A stretch of 57,005 nt of DNA from an uncultured Lachnospiraceae bacterium. GTDB lineage: Bacteria > Bacillota > Clostridia > Lachnospirales > Lachnospiraceae. Shown here one piece after another: positions 6,703 through 16,235 of the stretch. The notes under the pieces were generated by a model. That model was not told where the DNA came from. It did not search any database and worked only from the letters and a program-made list of their open reading frames with translations. The position numbers were made by a program, and so were the translations under genes. Location: NCBI GenBank assembly GCA_945919075.1, contig CAMEIX010000020.1:1-57005 (forward strand), read 5' to 3'. Numbering within the stretch: position 1 is the first letter of the stretch; each line of letters begins with the position of its first letter.

Positions 6703-7626
6703 ATGAAGCAAAAAGTAAAAAGAGGAAAGGTCGTAAGTTTTAACAAATGGGGTTACATTTTCTTAATTCCTTTCGTTGTAGTTTATGTTACTTTCCAGCT
6801 TATTCCGTTATTCAGAACAATTTATAACAGTTTATTTGAAAATTACATGGCAAACGGTGGTTTGGTTCAGGTAGGCCCTAACTGGGTTGGACTTAAGAAC
6901 TACAGTAGCATGTTCAAAAATCCCGATTTGTGGAAATATTTAGGCAACACAATGCTCCTTTGGATTATGGGCTTCGTTCCTCAGATTGCAATGTCCCTTC
7001 TTTTAGGTGCTTGGTTCTCGGATCCCAGCCTTCGTCTGAAAGGTACCAGATTCTTTAAGACCGTTATTTACTTACCCAACCTGATCATGGCTTCCGCATT
7101 CTCTATGTTATTCGTAGTATTATTTGCAGTAGGCGGACCTATCAACAGTGTATTGGTTAACTTGAAAATCTTAAGTGCACCTTTTGATTTCATGAACAGC
7201 ATTTGGGGCGTTCGTGGTCTGGTTGCAGGCATGAACTTCTTAATGTGGTTTGGTAATACCACTATTCTCCTTATGGCAGGTATGATGGGTATTGATACCA
7301 ACCTCTATGAAGCAGCAGAAGTAGACGGTGCAACCTCTACTCAGATTTTCTTCAGAATTACACTTCCTTTGTTAAGACCTATTTTGATTTATGTTATGAT
7401 TACATCCCTCATCGGTGGTTTACAGATGTTCGATGTTCCTCAGATCTTAACAAATAAAAAGGGTGGACCTCTTGAAACATCCATGACCCTGATCATGCTC
7501 CTTAACAGACATATCGGTATTAGTAAGAACTATGGTATGGCGGGTGCTCTTTCCGTTATCCTGTTCATCGTAACCGGTGCGTTGAGTTTGGTGGTATTCA
7601 GATTCAATACCAAGACTGAGAAATAG
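6703..7626 (+). CDS. Sugar ABC transporter permease (MalF/UgpA type)
   Basis: A 307-residue inner-membrane permease with six predicted spans. The cytoplasmic EAA loop reads EAAEVDGATSTQIFFRITLP at about residues 205-224, the contact site for the ATPase. The first periplasmic loop is short, as in MalF-like permeases of Firmicutes. AGTGGAGG lies before the ATG. It is followed 12 nt later by the partner permease. It imports the sugar delivered by the lipoprotein at 5105-6505. Confidence 0.9.
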   Translation: MKQKVKRGKVVSFNKWGYIFLIPFVVVYVTFQLIPLFRTIYNSLFENYMANGGLVQVGPNWVGLKNYSSMFKNPDLWKYLGNTMLLWIMGFVPQIAMSLLLGAWFSDPSLRLKGTRFFKTVIYLPNLIMASAFSMLFVVLFAVGGPINSVLVNLKILSAPFDFMNSIWGVRGLVAGMNFLMWFGNTTILLMAGMMGIDTNLYEAAEVDGATSTQIFFRITLPLLRPILIYVMITSLIGGLQMFDVPQILTNKKGGPLETSMTLIMLLNRHIGISKNYGMAGALSVILFIVTGALSLVVFRFNTKTEK

Positions 7627-7638
7627 GAGGAACTGACA

Positions 7639-8502
7639 ATGAGATCTGAAGTAGCACAGAAAAATGAAAAAGGTTTGGGAGTAGGCACCAGAAGAGTTAT
7701 TGCTTATACTGTTCTGATTATTGTATCCTTCCTTTGCCTGTTTTGGTTTTATGTATTGTTCATTAATGCAACACGATCTAACGGAGATTTAAATAAAGGT
7801 TTTAGAATTTTACCCAGCACCTATTTACTGAAGAACTGGACCGGAGTATTAAATGGTACACAGCCCATTATCCGTGGTATGTTTAACAGTTTATTCGTCG
7901 CAGTTTGTAGTGCAGTATTGTGTACATATTTCTCTACTATGACCGCTTATGCAATTCATGCATATGATTTCAAGTTAAAGAAATTTATGTTCACTTTCAT
8001 CTTAATGGTTATGATGATTCCTACTCAGGTTACCGCACTTGGTTTCGTTCAGCAGTTACGTGACTGGAAATTGATGAACAGTTTCATTCCTTTGATTGTT
8101 CCGGCAATTGCGGCACCGGTTACTTTCTTCTACATGAAACAGTACATGGAAAGCAACTTGCCTCTGGCGCTGGTGGAAGCAGCACGTATCGATGGTTCCG
8201 GAGAATTCAGAACTTTCAATACCATCGTATTACCTTTGATGAAACCTGCAATTTCCGTTCAGGCAATCTTCACATTTGTAAGCAGCTGGAACAATTACTT
8301 CACACCTGCACTTATTTTGAAAGAGAAAAAGAGAACACTTCCTATCTTGATCGCTGAACTTCGTAGTGCAGACTGGTTGAAGTTTGATATGGGTCAGGTT
8401 TACGTAACAATTGCGTTTTCCATTTTCCCGGTTATTCTTGTTTACTTATTCCTTTCCAAATTTATCGTGGAAGGTGTTACAGCCGGTGGTGTAAAGGGTT
8501 AA
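7639..8502 (+). CDS. Sugar ABC transporter permease (MalG/UgpE type)
   Basis: A 287-residue partner permease with six predicted spans. The EAA motif [20 protein letters not shown] lies at about residues 175-194, and the C-terminal segment ends in [11 protein letters not shown], typical of the MalG-like subfamily. The ribosome site is AGGAGG. The next gene, a chemoreceptor, starts only 4 nt after the stop, so transport and taxis genes share one transcript. Confidence 0.9.
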   Translation: MRSEVAQKNEKGLGVGTRRVIAYTVLIIVSFLCLFWFYVLFINATRSNGDLNKGFRILPSTYLLKNWTGVLNGTQPIIRGMFNSLFVAVCSAVLCTYFSTMTAYAIHAYDFKLKKFMFTFILMVMMIPTQVTALGFVQQLRDWKLMNSFIPLIVPAIAAPVTFFYMKQYMESNLPLALVEAARIDGSGEFRTFNTIVLPLMKPAISVQAIFTFVSSWNNYFTPALILKEKKRTLPILIAELRSADWLKFDMGQVYVTIAFSIFPVILVYLFLSKFIVEGVTAGGVKG

Positions 8503-8506
8503 TTTT

Positions 8507-10207
8507 ATGAAACTTTCATTCTCCAAAAAGTTATTGGTGATGATAGCTTTACCGCTGATCTTAATTGCTACAATTGTAGCATTGTTAAGTACCAATATAC
8601 TTCGGAAAAATTTGAATGCAGAAATACAAAAAGAATTACAAATTGCAGCCGATACCTTGAAAAATACTTATGATAATCTTTATGAAGGCGACTATACCTC
8701 AGACAGTCAGGGCGGAAAACTCTACAAAGGAGATGTAGCCATCAGCCGTGATTATTCATTGGTAAACGGTATCAAGGAAGGCGTTAATATTGACTGTTCA
8801 TTCTATTATGAAAACAGAATCGTTCTGACCACCCTGTTGCTTCCAACAGGGGGCAGAGCGACCGGCGTTAAAATGGATGATGAACTGTATGAGCAGGTGA
8901 AGACGGGCGAAGAATTATTCTTCCCCGAATTCAAAATGCTTGACAATGTGTATTATGGCTATTTTACACCGCTTGTCAATTCTGACGGATCCGTTGTTGG
9001 TTCTATTTTTACCGGAAGACCGGCAGCTGAAGTAAGTGAACAGATTAATTCCGAACTTAAGAAGATAATTACCCCGACCATTATGATTATGGTAATTTTT
9101 CTTCTGATCATTATTCTTTTTGCAAGAAAACTTTCCGGAAGAATGACGCTTACCAAGAAGTTTTTGGAAAAGGTTGCAAATGGTAATCTTGTAAGAGATT
9201 CCAAACTGAAAGTAAAGAGTAGCGACGAGATTGCAGATATCCATAAGATGTCCATTACATTGCAGTCCGAGTTATACAAAATTGTATCCAATATCAAGGA
9301 TACTACAGACAGTCTGATTGAATCCTCCAACGGACTGATTGATATTTCGAACGGAGCAAATCAGGATGTCAGTGCACTCAATGAGAGTGTGGAAAATATC
9401 AACCGTGATGCGGCTGAACAGGCGGAAAAAGCGGCTGACTCTGTGGAAAATATTCATAATATCAATGAACAGATTGAGAATATTTCCAAAGAAATGGAAG
9501 ATATGTATGATACTGTTAATTCTGTATCCGTAGCAGAAAAAGAAGCTGCTATGATTATGGAAGAGCTCAATGATGCCAATCAGGAAATGCTTTATACCAT
9601 TGGCAGAATTGCAGAACAGATTACCATTACGAATGACTCCGTTCAGCAGATTCAGAAGACTATCGACATGATCCGAAATATCGCAGATGAGACCGATTTG
9701 CTTGCCATGAATGCAAGTATTGAGGCTGCACATGCAGGTATTGCAGGAAGAGGTTTTGCTGTTATTGCGGAACAGATCAGTAAACTTGCAAGTATGTCAG
9801 CAGACAATGCCGGTGAAGTTGAAAAAACTTTATCCGGAATTCGTGAAGAGACAGAAAAGATGGTTCAGCTCATGGAAGAAACAAAATCCCAGATGGACAA
9901 TCAGGCAAGTAAGATGAATCAGACAGTTGAAAAATTTGCTTATGTGGCAAGAGGTGTTGAAAGCTCACTTACCAATGTGGAAAGTGTTAACAGCAGTATG
10001 GATGCACTGGATGCCGCAAAGGAAACGGTTCTTGATCGTGTTCAGCGCTTGGCAGATATTTCCAATCAGTTTGTAAATGCAACGGATACCATGCAGGCAA
10101 ACACCAATCGCATGAACGATCGTATGAAAGAAATGGAAGCTACCGCAAATCGTCTGGAAGAGATTTCAGAAAGCTTAAGCAGTGGTTTGGATAACTTCAA
10201 ACTTTAG
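8507..10207 (+). CDS. Methyl-accepting chemotaxis protein with extracytoplasmic Cache-like sensor
   Basis: A 566-residue chemoreceptor. The N-terminal membrane span covers about residues 9-30. An outside sensor domain of about 150 residues has a single-Cache-like pattern ([12 protein letters not shown], then a [12 protein letters not shown] segment). The second span is at about 188-208, followed by HAMP and a long coiled-coil signalling domain. The hairpin tip [20 protein letters not shown] and the following [15 protein letters not shown] match the CheA/CheW-binding region. Neighbours suggest it senses the same sugar, directly or through the binding lipoprotein. It implies a motile, chemotactic host. 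Confidence 0.9.
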   Translation: MKLSFSKKLLVMIALPLILIATIVALLSTNILRKNLNAEIQKELQIAADTLKNTYDNLYEGDYTSDSQGGKLYKGDVAISRDYSLVNGIKEGVNIDCSFYYENRIVLTTLLLPTGGRATGVKMDDELYEQVKTGEELFFPEFKMLDNVYYGYFTPLVNSDGSVVGSIFTGRPAAEVSEQINSELKKIITPTIMIMVIFLLIIILFARKLSGRMTLTKKFLEKVANGNLVRDSKLKVKSSDEIADIHKMSITLQSELYKIVSNIKDTTDSLIESSNGLIDISNGANQDVSALNESVENINRDAAEQAEKAADSVENIHNINEQIENISKEMEDMYDTVNSVSVAEKEAAMIMEELNDANQEMLYTIGRIAEQITITNDSVQQIQKTIDMIRNIADETDLLAMNASIEAAHAGIAGRGFAVIAEQISKLASMSADNAGEVEKTLSGIREETEKMVQLMEETKSQMDNQASKMNQTVEKFAYVARGVESSLTNVESVNSSMDALDAAKETVLDRVQRLADISNQFVNATDTMQANTNRMNDRMKEMEATANRLEEISESLSSGLDNFKL

Positions 10208-10244
10208 TTTATAGAAAGTTTAGGAATGATTTTCCTTTCGTTTA

Positions 10245-10273
10245 TTTACTGAATAATTGGGGCATGTTATAAT
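10245..10273 (+). promoter_or_regulatory. Promoter of the DUF1700 gene and its leader
   Basis: TTTACT (10245-10250), 17-nt spacer, perfect TATAAT (10268-10273). Transcription would start near 10280, leaving a leader of about 130 nt. Confidence 0.6.
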
Positions 10274-10305
10274 GTGAAAAACATATGACATGCTCTTTTT
10301 ATTAT

Positions 10306-10392
10306 GGCGACGAGGCAAGTGACCATCATGCTTGCATGAATGGATATTTGCCGACCGCTAATCGGATCGAGAGTCGCAAAGCGTATCTCGTC
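10306..10392 (+). ncRNA. Candidate cis-regulatory RNA leader of unknown class
   Basis: GCGAC (10307-10311) pairs with GTCGC (10373-10377) to close a junction. Inside, GGCAA (10314-10318) pairs with TTGCC (10348-10352), with CCAT/ATGG and CATG/CATG stacked within. A small CCG/CGG hairpin follows (10355-10365). An alternative GACGAG (10309-10314) / CTCGTC (10387-10392) helix uses the same 5' strand and excludes both the closing helix and the base of the inner hairpin. It ends 10 nt before the GGAGGA ribosome site. It does not fit c-di-GMP, THF, guanidine or ZTP riboswitch patterns that I know. Confidence 0.45.
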
Positions 10393-10410
10393 TCTGCTTG
10401 GAGGATTTGG

Positions 10411-10869
10411 ATGAAGAAAAGAGAATTTTTAGACCGATTGAAAGCGGCATTAATGAATAGAATAAATTCTCAGGCTGTGGTTGAAAATGTAAACTATTAC
10501 GAAGACTACATTAATACACAGGTACGCATGGGCATGAAAGAAGAAGAGGTAATTGCCAGACTCGGAGATCCCAGACTGCTTGCGAAGACCATTATTGATT
10601 CCGAAAAACGCAAAGGCAATGCCACCGAATTTGGAGAATCCCAAAATAGCGGAAATTATGGTAACTATACTTCTGAAGATTCGGCTTATGACACACAACC
10701 CAAAAAGCACATGCCTGTATGGGCAGTTCTGTTAATTGTATTCCTTGTTCTGTTTGTGGTAATTGGACTTGTGCTATCTCTGGTATTTTCCATTGTATCC
10801 TTCTTCCTTCCGGTTCTGATTCCGATTTTGCTTGTGGTATTTTTAGTTCGGCTGATGCGGAAGGTTTAG
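10411..10869 (+). CDS. DUF1700/HAAS-domain membrane protein
   Basis: A 152-residue protein. The N-terminal helical domain starts MKKREFLDRLKAAL and includes YYEDYI and RLGDPRLLAKTII, which is the HAAS/DUF1700 pattern. A polar linker follows, then two membrane spans from about residue 100 to the end (VWAVLLIVFLVLFVV and FFLPVLIPILLVVF) and a basic tail. DUF1700 genes are usually paired with a PadR regulator; none is here. The start at 10411 has GGAGGA upstream; an earlier in-frame ATG would put the structured leader inside the coding region and is rejected. Its role is unknown, perhaps envelope signalling. Confidence 0.75.
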   Translation: MKKREFLDRLKAALMNRINSQAVVENVNYYEDYINTQVRMGMKEEEVIARLGDPRLLAKTIIDSEKRKGNATEFGESQNSGNYGNYTSEDSAYDTQPKKHMPVWAVLLIVFLVLFVVIGLVLSLVFSIVSFFLPVLIPILLVVFLVRLMRKV

Positions 10870-10916
10870 GGAAAGAGAATACCCGGATGTAAGTTCCCTG
10901 CTTTAATAAATAAAAA

Positions 10917-10946
10917 TGAATATTTTTTAAAAAGAAGCCCATACTA
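10917..10946 (+). promoter_or_regulatory. Sigma-G-like (forespore) promoter
   Basis: TGAATA (10917-10922), 17-nt spacer, CATACTA (10940-10946). This matches the consensus of forespore sigma-G promoters of small acid-soluble spore protein genes. No vegetative promoter of similar quality is seen before the small gene that follows. Confidence 0.55.
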
Positions 10947-10982
10947 ATTGCGTAACCAAAAAACAATTAGGAGGGCTTTATT

Positions 10983-11177
10983 ATGTCTAACAATAATAAC
11001 GAAAACAAGTACAACAATTGTTTTGGTTCCGGTGAAAACTCCAAAAATAACAGCCAGAACAATTCTCAGAACAGTAACAGCCAGAACAATTCTAAAAACA
11101 GCAACGGCCAGAACAGTTCTAAGAACAACAATCAGAATAACAATCAGAACAAACAGCAGAACGAAAACAATTTCTAA
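10983..11177 (+). CDS. Asn/Gln-rich small protein, possible spore protein
   Basis: A 64-residue protein, largely Asn, Gln, Ser and Lys, with repeating SQNNSKNSN-type segments and a single Cys near residue 13. There is no signal peptide or membrane span. The ATG has AGGAGG at 8-9 nt, and a strong terminator follows, so it is a monocistronic, well-expressed unit. The sigma-G-like promoter and the composition recall gamma-type small acid-soluble spore proteins, which serve as amino acid stores in Bacillus spores. No clear homology to SspE is visible, so this is inference. A +1 frame over the same bases has no ribosome site. Confidence 0.65.
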   Translation: MSNNNNENKYNNCFGSGENSKNNSQNNSQNSNSQNNSKNSNGQNSSKNNNQNNNQNKQQNENNF

Positions 11178-11213
11178 GTGCTGGGCTGTAAAAAAACAGT
11201 CTTAAAGTGAACG

Positions 11214-11243
11214 CCCCTGCCACGGCAAATGGCAGGGGTTTTT
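11214..11243 (+). terminator. Terminator of the Asn/Gln-rich gene
   Basis: A perfect 9-bp stem CCCCTGCCA/TGGCAGGGG with a 7-nt loop and TTTTT. Confidence 0.9.
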
Positions 11244-11245
11244 CA

Positions 11246-11274
11246 TTGCTTATCCCCACATAAAGTGCTATAAT
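11246..11274 (+). promoter_or_regulatory. Promoter of the rRNA methyltransferase operon
   Basis: TTGCTT (11246-11251), 17-nt spacer, TATAAT (11269-11274). Confidence 0.7.
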
Positions 11275-11343
11275 GTAGAGAATATATTCGAACCATCTAA
11301 TCGTAGGAAATGAACGTGATAATTTTATGAAAATGAGGAAGAG

Positions 11344-12522
11344 ATGAGACGATTTGAGTTGATAGCTCCCTGTCATTTTGGCATGGAAGCGATACTAAAA
11401 AAAGAGATCATAGATTTGGGATATGATATTACGGAGGTTTCGGACGGAAGAGTTACGTTTTATGGGGATGAGGAAGCGCTTTGCCGCGCCAATGTATTTC
11501 TTCGCACTGCGGAACGTATTCTGATTAAGGTTGGGTCTTTTCACGCGGAAACTTTTGAAGAACTTTTTCAGGGAACCAAAAATCTTCCCTGGGAGGAGTA
11601 CATACCCGTAGACGGTAAGTTCTGGGTGGCAAAAGCGGGAAGCGTAAAGAGTAAGCTTTTCAGTCCTTCCGACATTCAATCCATTATGAAAAAGGCTATG
11701 GTAGAACGCCTGAAGCAGGTATATAATATCAGTTGGTTTACGGAGGATGGGGCATCCTATCCTGTGCGGGTTTTCCTATTAAAGGATGAAGTGACCGTTG
11801 GCCTTGACAGCACCGGGGAGTCCCTGCACAAAAGAGGATACCGCAGACTCACGGCAAAAGCACCCATTGCAGAGAATCTTGCGGCAGCCATGATTATGCT
11901 TTCCCCTTGGAATAAGGACAGGATTTTAGTGGACCCGTTCTGCGGCAGCGGAACCTTCCCCATTGAAGCGGCTATGATGGCAGCTAATATGGCGCCCGGC
12001 ATGAAACGAAATTTTACCGCCATGACCTGGAATAATATCATTACGAAAGGACTGTTTCAGGATGCTGTGGAGGAAGCCCGGGAATTAGAGAATCTCCACA
12101 TTGAAACCGACATACAAGGGTATGACATGGATGAGAAAATGGTAAGCATTGCCAGAGAAAATGCCCGCCTTGCGGGAGTTGACCACCTGATTCATTTCCA
12201 GCGCAGGGAAGTGAAAGATTTAAGTCATGCCAAAAAGTATGGATTTATAATCACCAATCCGCCCTATGGAGAGCGCTTAGAGGAGAAGAAGGACCTTCCG
12301 GCACTTTACAAAACCATTGGAGAAAGATTTGCGGCACTGGATTCCTGGAGCATGTATCTGATTACCGCCTATGAGCAGGCCGAAAAAGACATTGGCAGAA
12401 AGGCGGATAAAAATCGCAAAATCTATAATGGTATGATGAAAACCTACATCTACCAGTTTATGGGCCCCAAGCCACCGAGAGGAGACCACTATGATAAAAC
12501 GCATTATATTTGCAACCGGTAA
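11344..12522 (+). CDS. THUMP-domain class I RNA methyltransferase (RlmL/YpsC family)
   Basis: A 392-residue SAM-dependent methyltransferase. The N-terminal THUMP/ferredoxin-like RNA-binding region covers about residues 1-155. A Rossmann domain follows with DPFCGSGTFPIEAA at about 198-211 and the catalytic NPPYGER at about 307-313. The NPPY motif marks N2-guanine methylation; members such as E. coli RlmL and B. subtilis YpsC act on 23S rRNA. The length fits YpsC-type single-module proteins, not the two-module E. coli RlmKL. It is the first gene of a three-gene operon and its end overlaps the next gene by 32 nt. Confidence 0.9.
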   Translation: MRRFELIAPCHFGMEAILKKEIIDLGYDITEVSDGRVTFYGDEEALCRANVFLRTAERILIKVGSFHAETFEELFQGTKNLPWEEYIPVDGKFWVAKAGSVKSKLFSPSDIQSIMKKAMVERLKQVYNISWFTEDGASYPVRVFLLKDEVTVGLDSTGESLHKRGYRRLTAKAPIAENLAAAMIMLSPWNKDRILVDPFCGSGTFPIEAAMMAANMAPGMKRNFTAMTWNNIITKGLFQDAVEEARELENLHIETDIQGYDMDEKMVSIARENARLAGVDHLIHFQRREVKDLSHAKKYGFIITNPPYGERLEEKKDLPALYKTIGERFAALDSWSMYLITAYEQAEKDIGRKADKNRKIYNGMMKTYIYQFMGPKPPRGDHYDKTHYICNR

Positions 12523-13099
12523 TGCCGGTAAAATACGGGAAATTAAAGAAATCATGGGAGACATGAACATTCCCATCATCTCCATGAAAGAAGCCGGAAT
12601 AGTTTCCGACATTGAAGAAAACGGAACCACATATGAAGAAAATGCCACCATTAAGGCAAAAGCAGTGGCTGCTCTTGCAGAGGAAGGTGATCTGGTAATG
12701 GCGGATGATTCCGGACTGGAAATAGATTACCTGAACAAGGAACCGGGTATATATTCCGCAAGATATCTGGGGGAGGATACGTCTTACCGGATTAAGAACC
12801 GGAACCTGATTGACCGCCTTTCAGGAGTTCCTGACGAGAAGAGAACCGCAAGATTCGTGTGTGCAATCGCGGCAGTGCTTCCGGATGGAAAGGTGCTTAC
12901 CACACGCGGTGTAATAGAGGGAAGAATCGGTTATGAGGAAGCAGGACAGGGCGGCTTCGGGTATGACCCGATTTTCTATGTACCGGAGCTTGGTAAAACC
13001 ACAGCGGAGCTTACGGAAGAAGAAAAAAATGACGTCAGCCACAGAGGCCGTGCGCTGCGCGCCATGAAAGAAGAACTGAAAGGGATAGAAAATGCGTAA
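12491..13099 (+). CDS. rdgB: XTP/dITP diphosphatase (RdgB/HAM1)
   Basis: A 202-residue house-cleaning enzyme that hydrolyses dITP, XTP and ITP to monophosphates and keeps deaminated purines out of nucleic acids. It shows the family motifs in order: FATGNAGKIREIKEI at the N-terminus, MADDSGLEID at about 74-83, GGFGYDPIFY at about 154-163 and SHRGRALRAM near the C-terminus. The start lies inside the end of the methyltransferase gene with GAGAGGAG upstream. Its 3' end overlaps the phosphoesterase gene by 8 nt, so translation is probably coupled along the operon. Confidence 0.95.
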   Translation: MIKRIIFATGNAGKIREIKEIMGDMNIPIISMKEAGIVSDIEENGTTYEENATIKAKAVAALAEEGDLVMADDSGLEIDYLNKEPGIYSARYLGEDTSYRIKNRNLIDRLSGVPDEKRTARFVCAIAAVLPDGKVLTTRGVIEGRIGYEEAGQGGFGYDPIFYVPELGKTTAELTEEEKNDVSHRGRALRAMKEELKGIENA

Positions 13100-13583
13100 G
13101 AAAATACTGATTGTAAGCGATACGCATCAGAGAAATGAGAATTATTTCAAAGTGCTTAAACTGGAGGCACCATTGGATCTGGTCATTCACTGTGGGGACA
13201 TTGAAGGCAGTGAGTATGCGATTTCTTCGGCTGCGGACTGCCCCGTGGAAATGGTGGGTGGGAACAACGATTATTTTTCGGACCTTGCCTATGAAAGAGA
13301 AATACGCATCGGTAAATACCGCGTCTGGCTGACGCATGGGAACACCCATTATGTGTCCACGGGTTATGATATTTTGCGCCAGGAAGCAAGACTAAAAGGC
13401 GTGGATATGGTGTTTTTTGGGCATACTCACAGGCCGTTTCTGGAGATTACCAGCACCTTGACTCTGTTAAATCCCGGTAGCCTCTCCTACCCCAGACAGG
13501 AGGGAAAACAGCCCAGCTACGCCATTATGGAAATAGATGAAAAAGGCGAGACGCATTTTAAGATTAAATATCTGCAGTCATAA
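13092..13583 (+). CDS. YfcE/MJ0936-family metallophosphoesterase
   Basis: A 163-residue phosphodiesterase. Metal-binding motifs in order: SDTHQRNE, HCGDIEG, GGNNDY, THGNTH and FFGHTHRP. The length matches YfcE-type enzymes, which cleave phosphodiesters in vitro with unclear natural substrates. RdgB and this protein are frequently neighbours in Firmicutes. It ends the operon. The following gap has the next promoter and no obvious terminator. Confidence 0.9.
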   Translation: MRKKILIVSDTHQRNENYFKVLKLEAPLDLVIHCGDIEGSEYAISSAADCPVEMVGGNNDYFSDLAYEREIRIGKYRVWLTHGNTHYVSTGYDILRQEARLKGVDMVFFGHTHRPFLEITSTLTLLNPGSLSYPRQEGKQPSYAIMEIDEKGETHFKIKYLQS

Positions 13584-13644
13584 GAACTACTGTGTGCCGT
13601 CAAAAACGACACGATATTCAGCATAAAAATGTACGATTTGCATC

Positions 13645-13673
13645 TTGCTATTTTACTATTATTTTCGTATAAT
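13645..13673 (+). promoter_or_regulatory. Promoter of cellobiose phosphorylase
   Basis: TTGCTA (13645-13650), 17-nt spacer, TATAAT (13668-13673). It lies 73 nt before the start codon. Confidence 0.7.
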
Positions 13674-13686
13674 TTTGGTATGAGTG

Positions 13687-13706
13687 TTTTGCACTTTTAA
13701 GCAAAA
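13687..13706. promoter_or_regulatory. Possible operator downstream of the phosphorylase promoter
   Basis: The inverted repeat TTTTGC-N8-GCAAAA lies about 7-26 nt after the expected transcription start, a good place for a sugar-responsive repressor. The regulator is not identified. Confidence 0.3.
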
Positions 13707-13746
13707 TCTTATTAAAGAACAAAAAACTATATAAAGGAGAAACAGT

Positions 13747-16230
13747 ATGAAATTTGGTTACTTTGATGACGCAAACAGAGAATATGTCATCACATCTCCC
13801 AGAACTCCATATCCTTGGATCAACTATCTGGGTACACAGGGATTCTTCTCCCTGATCTCCAATACTGCAGGCGGTTATTCCTTCTACAAAGATGCCCGTC
13901 TCCGCAGAATCACAAGATATCGATACAACAATGTGCCGATCGATATGGGTGGACGTTACTTCTATATTAATGAGAACGGAACAATCTGGAATCCCGGCTG
14001 GTCTCCGGTAAAGACGGAACTGGATTCTTACGAATGCCGTCATGGTATGGGTTACACCGTTATCACCGGTAAGAAGAACGACTTAAAGGCAGAGGTTACC
14101 TTCTTTGTTCCCCAGGATTATAACGGAGAAGTACAGCAGTTAGTACTTACCAATGAAGGAAATGCAGTTAAGACCTTCTCCTTATTCTCATTTGCAGAAT
14201 GGTGTCTCTGGGATGCACAGGACGACAGCAACAACTTCCAGCGTAATTTCTCTACCGGCCGTGTTGAGATTAAGGATTCCGTAATCTATCACAAGACCGA
14301 GTACAGAGACCGTCGTGACCACTACGCATTCTACTCTGTAAACGATACAATCGACGGATATGATACCGACAGAGATTCCTTCATCGGGCTTTACAACGGA
14401 TTCCACAATCCTCAGGCAGTAGAAGCCGGTAAGGCAAACAACTCCTTCGCAGATGGCTGGGCTCCTATTGCTTCCCATTATAAGAAGATTACTCTTGCTC
14501 CCGGCGAGACCAAGACTCTTGTATTCGTACTTGGTTACGTAGAGATGCCTGTGGACCAGAAGTTCGAAGCTGACGGAAAGACCATCAATAAAGTAAAAGC
14601 TTTGGAGATGATTGAACAGTTCAATACTCCTGAGAAGTTCGCAAAGGGAATGGCTGACCTGAAAGCATACTGGGACAAGCTTCTTGGAATTCTTAACGTA
14701 GATACTCCTGATGACAAGGTTAACAGAATGGTTAACATTTGGAACCAGTATCAGTGTATGGTAACCTTTAACCTTTCTCGTTCTGCTTCTTACTTCGAGT
14801 CAGGTATTGGCCGTGGAATGGGATTCCGTGATTCTAATCAGGACGTTCTTGGTTTCGTACATCAGATTCCTGACAGAGCAAAAGAGCGTATCATTGATAT
14901 CGCTTCTACCCAGTTCCCGGATGGCGGATGCTATCATCAGTATCAGCCTCTTACCAAGAAGGGAAATGCAGATATCGGTGGTGACTTCTCCGATGACCCG
15001 TTATGGCTCATCCTTTCCGTATCCGCATATATCAAAGAAACCGGCGATTGGGGCATCTTAGACGAGATGGTTCCTTATGACAACGATATGTCCATCGCAC
15101 AGCCTATGTTAGACCACTTAAAGGTTTCTTTCTACCATATTGTAAATAACCTTGGACCTCACGGTCTTCCTCTTGCAATGAGAGCGGACTGGAATGACTG
15201 CTTAAATCTTTCCTGCTACTCCGATACTCCCGGCGAGAGTTTCCAGACCTACACCAATCCGAAGTTTGCTGCAGAAGGTGGTTACTCAAAGGTTGCAGAA
15301 TCTGTAATGGTAGCTACACTCTTTACATACGCAGGTCCTAACTATGTTGCTATCTTAAAGCACTTGGGCAAGGATGACGAAGCGGCAGCAGCACAGGCAG
15401 AAATCGATAAGATGAAGAAGAACGTAATGGAATCCGCATTTGACGGAGACTGGTTCATTCGTGCTTACGATTCCACCGGCGCTAAGGTTGGTTCTAAAGA
15501 ATGCGAAGAAAGTAAGATCTTCATCGAGCCTCAGGGCTTTGCTGTAATGTCTGAAATCGGTAAGGACCAGGGAATGGATATCAAGACCCTTGATTCCATT
15601 GACAAGTACTTAAACTGCGAATTCGGTCTTGTACTGAACTATCCTGCATTTACCAAGTATCATGTACAGTACGGCGAAATTTCCACTTATCCTCAGGGAT
15701 ACAAGGAAAACGGTGGTATCTTCACTCATAACAATGCATGGATCATCTGTGCGGAAGCTTACGCAGGCCGTGGTGATAAGGCATTTGAGTACTATTCCAA
15801 GATTGCTCCCGCATTCACGGAAGAGACCTCCGATATTCATAAGACCGAGCCTTACGTATACGGCCAGATGATCGGCGGTAAGGAAGCAGGTTCCGATATC
15901 GGAAACGGCGGCAAGAACTTCGGTCAGGGCAAGAACTCCTGGTTAACCGGTACCGCAGCATGGAACATGGTAGCAATTTCCCAGTATATCTTAGGTATTG
16001 CACCTGACTTTGACGGTCTTAGAATCGATCCTTCCATCCCGGCAGCATGGGACGGCATGACCGCAACCAGACAGTTCCGCGGCGCAACCTACAACATCAA
16101 GGTATCCAACCCTAACCACATCAACAAAGGCATCAAGAGCGTAACCGTAGACGGCAATGCTATCGAAGGCAACGTACTTCCCGCATTTGGTGACGGCAAG
16201 ACCCACGAAGTAGTAGTAGTGATGGGATAG
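13747..16230 (+). CDS. Cellobiose phosphorylase (GH94)
   Basis: An 827-residue cytoplasmic GH94 enzyme that splits cellobiose with phosphate to glucose 1-phosphate and glucose, saving ATP. The whole protein follows clostridial cellobiose phosphorylases closely from [16 protein letters not shown] through the catalytic-domain segments [20 protein letters not shown] and [12 protein letters not shown]. The latter carries the general acid Asp (481 or 484). [16 protein letters not shown] and [12 protein letters not shown] follow towards the C-terminus. The length is normal and there is no signal peptide, so the sugar must be imported, plausibly by the ABC system at 5.1-8.5 kb. AAAGGAG precedes the start. 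A terminator follows inside a repeat-bounded element. Codon use is strongly biased, suggesting high expression. Confidence 0.95.
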   Translation: MKFGYFDDANREYVITSPRTPYPWINYLGTQGFFSLISNTAGGYSFYKDARLRRITRYRYNNVPIDMGGRYFYINENGTIWNPGWSPVKTELDSYECRHGMGYTVITGKKNDLKAEVTFFVPQDYNGEVQQLVLTNEGNAVKTFSLFSFAEWCLWDAQDDSNNFQRNFSTGRVEIKDSVIYHKTEYRDRRDHYAFYSVNDTIDGYDTDRDSFIGLYNGFHNPQAVEAGKANNSFADGWAPIASHYKKITLAPGETKTLVFVLGYVEMPVDQKFEADGKTINKVKALEMIEQFNTPEKFAKGMADLKAYWDKLLGILNVDTPDDKVNRMVNIWNQYQCMVTFNLSRSASYFESGIGRGMGFRDSNQDVLGFVHQIPDRAKERIIDIASTQFPDGGCYHQYQPLTKKGNADIGGDFSDDPLWLILSVSAYIKETGDWGILDEMVPYDNDMSIAQPMLDHLKVSFYHIVNNLGPHGLPLAMRADWNDCLNLSCYSDTPGESFQTYTNPKFAAEGGYSKVAESVMVATLFTYAGPNYVAILKHLGKDDEAAAAQAEIDKMKKNVMESAFDGDWFIRAYDSTGAKVGSKECEESKIFIEPQGFAVMSEIGKDQGMDIKTLDSIDKYLNCEFGLVLNYPAFTKYHVQYGEISTYPQGYKENGGIFTHNNAWIICAEAYAGRGDKAFEYYSKIAPAFTEETSDIHKTEPYVYGQMIGGKEAGSDIGNGGKNFGQGKNSWLTGTAAWNMVAISQYILGIAPDFDGLRIDPSIPAAWDGMTATRQFRGATYNIKVSNPNHINKGIKSVTVDGNAIEGNVLPAFGDGKTHEVVVVMG

Positions 16231-16235
16231 GACAA

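Noticed and set aside
10306..10392. c-di-GMP class I riboswitch
   Set aside because: A GCAAAGC string is present, but the preceding GGCAAACC hairpin with GAAA loop and the following GGCCTAA receptor are missing.
10948..11205. Alternative Thr/Arg-rich frame over the Asn/Gln-rich gene
   Set aside because: It lacks a ribosome site. The repeats of AAC/CAG codons naturally give Thr/Ala/Arg in the shifted frame, while the chosen frame starts after AGGAGG.
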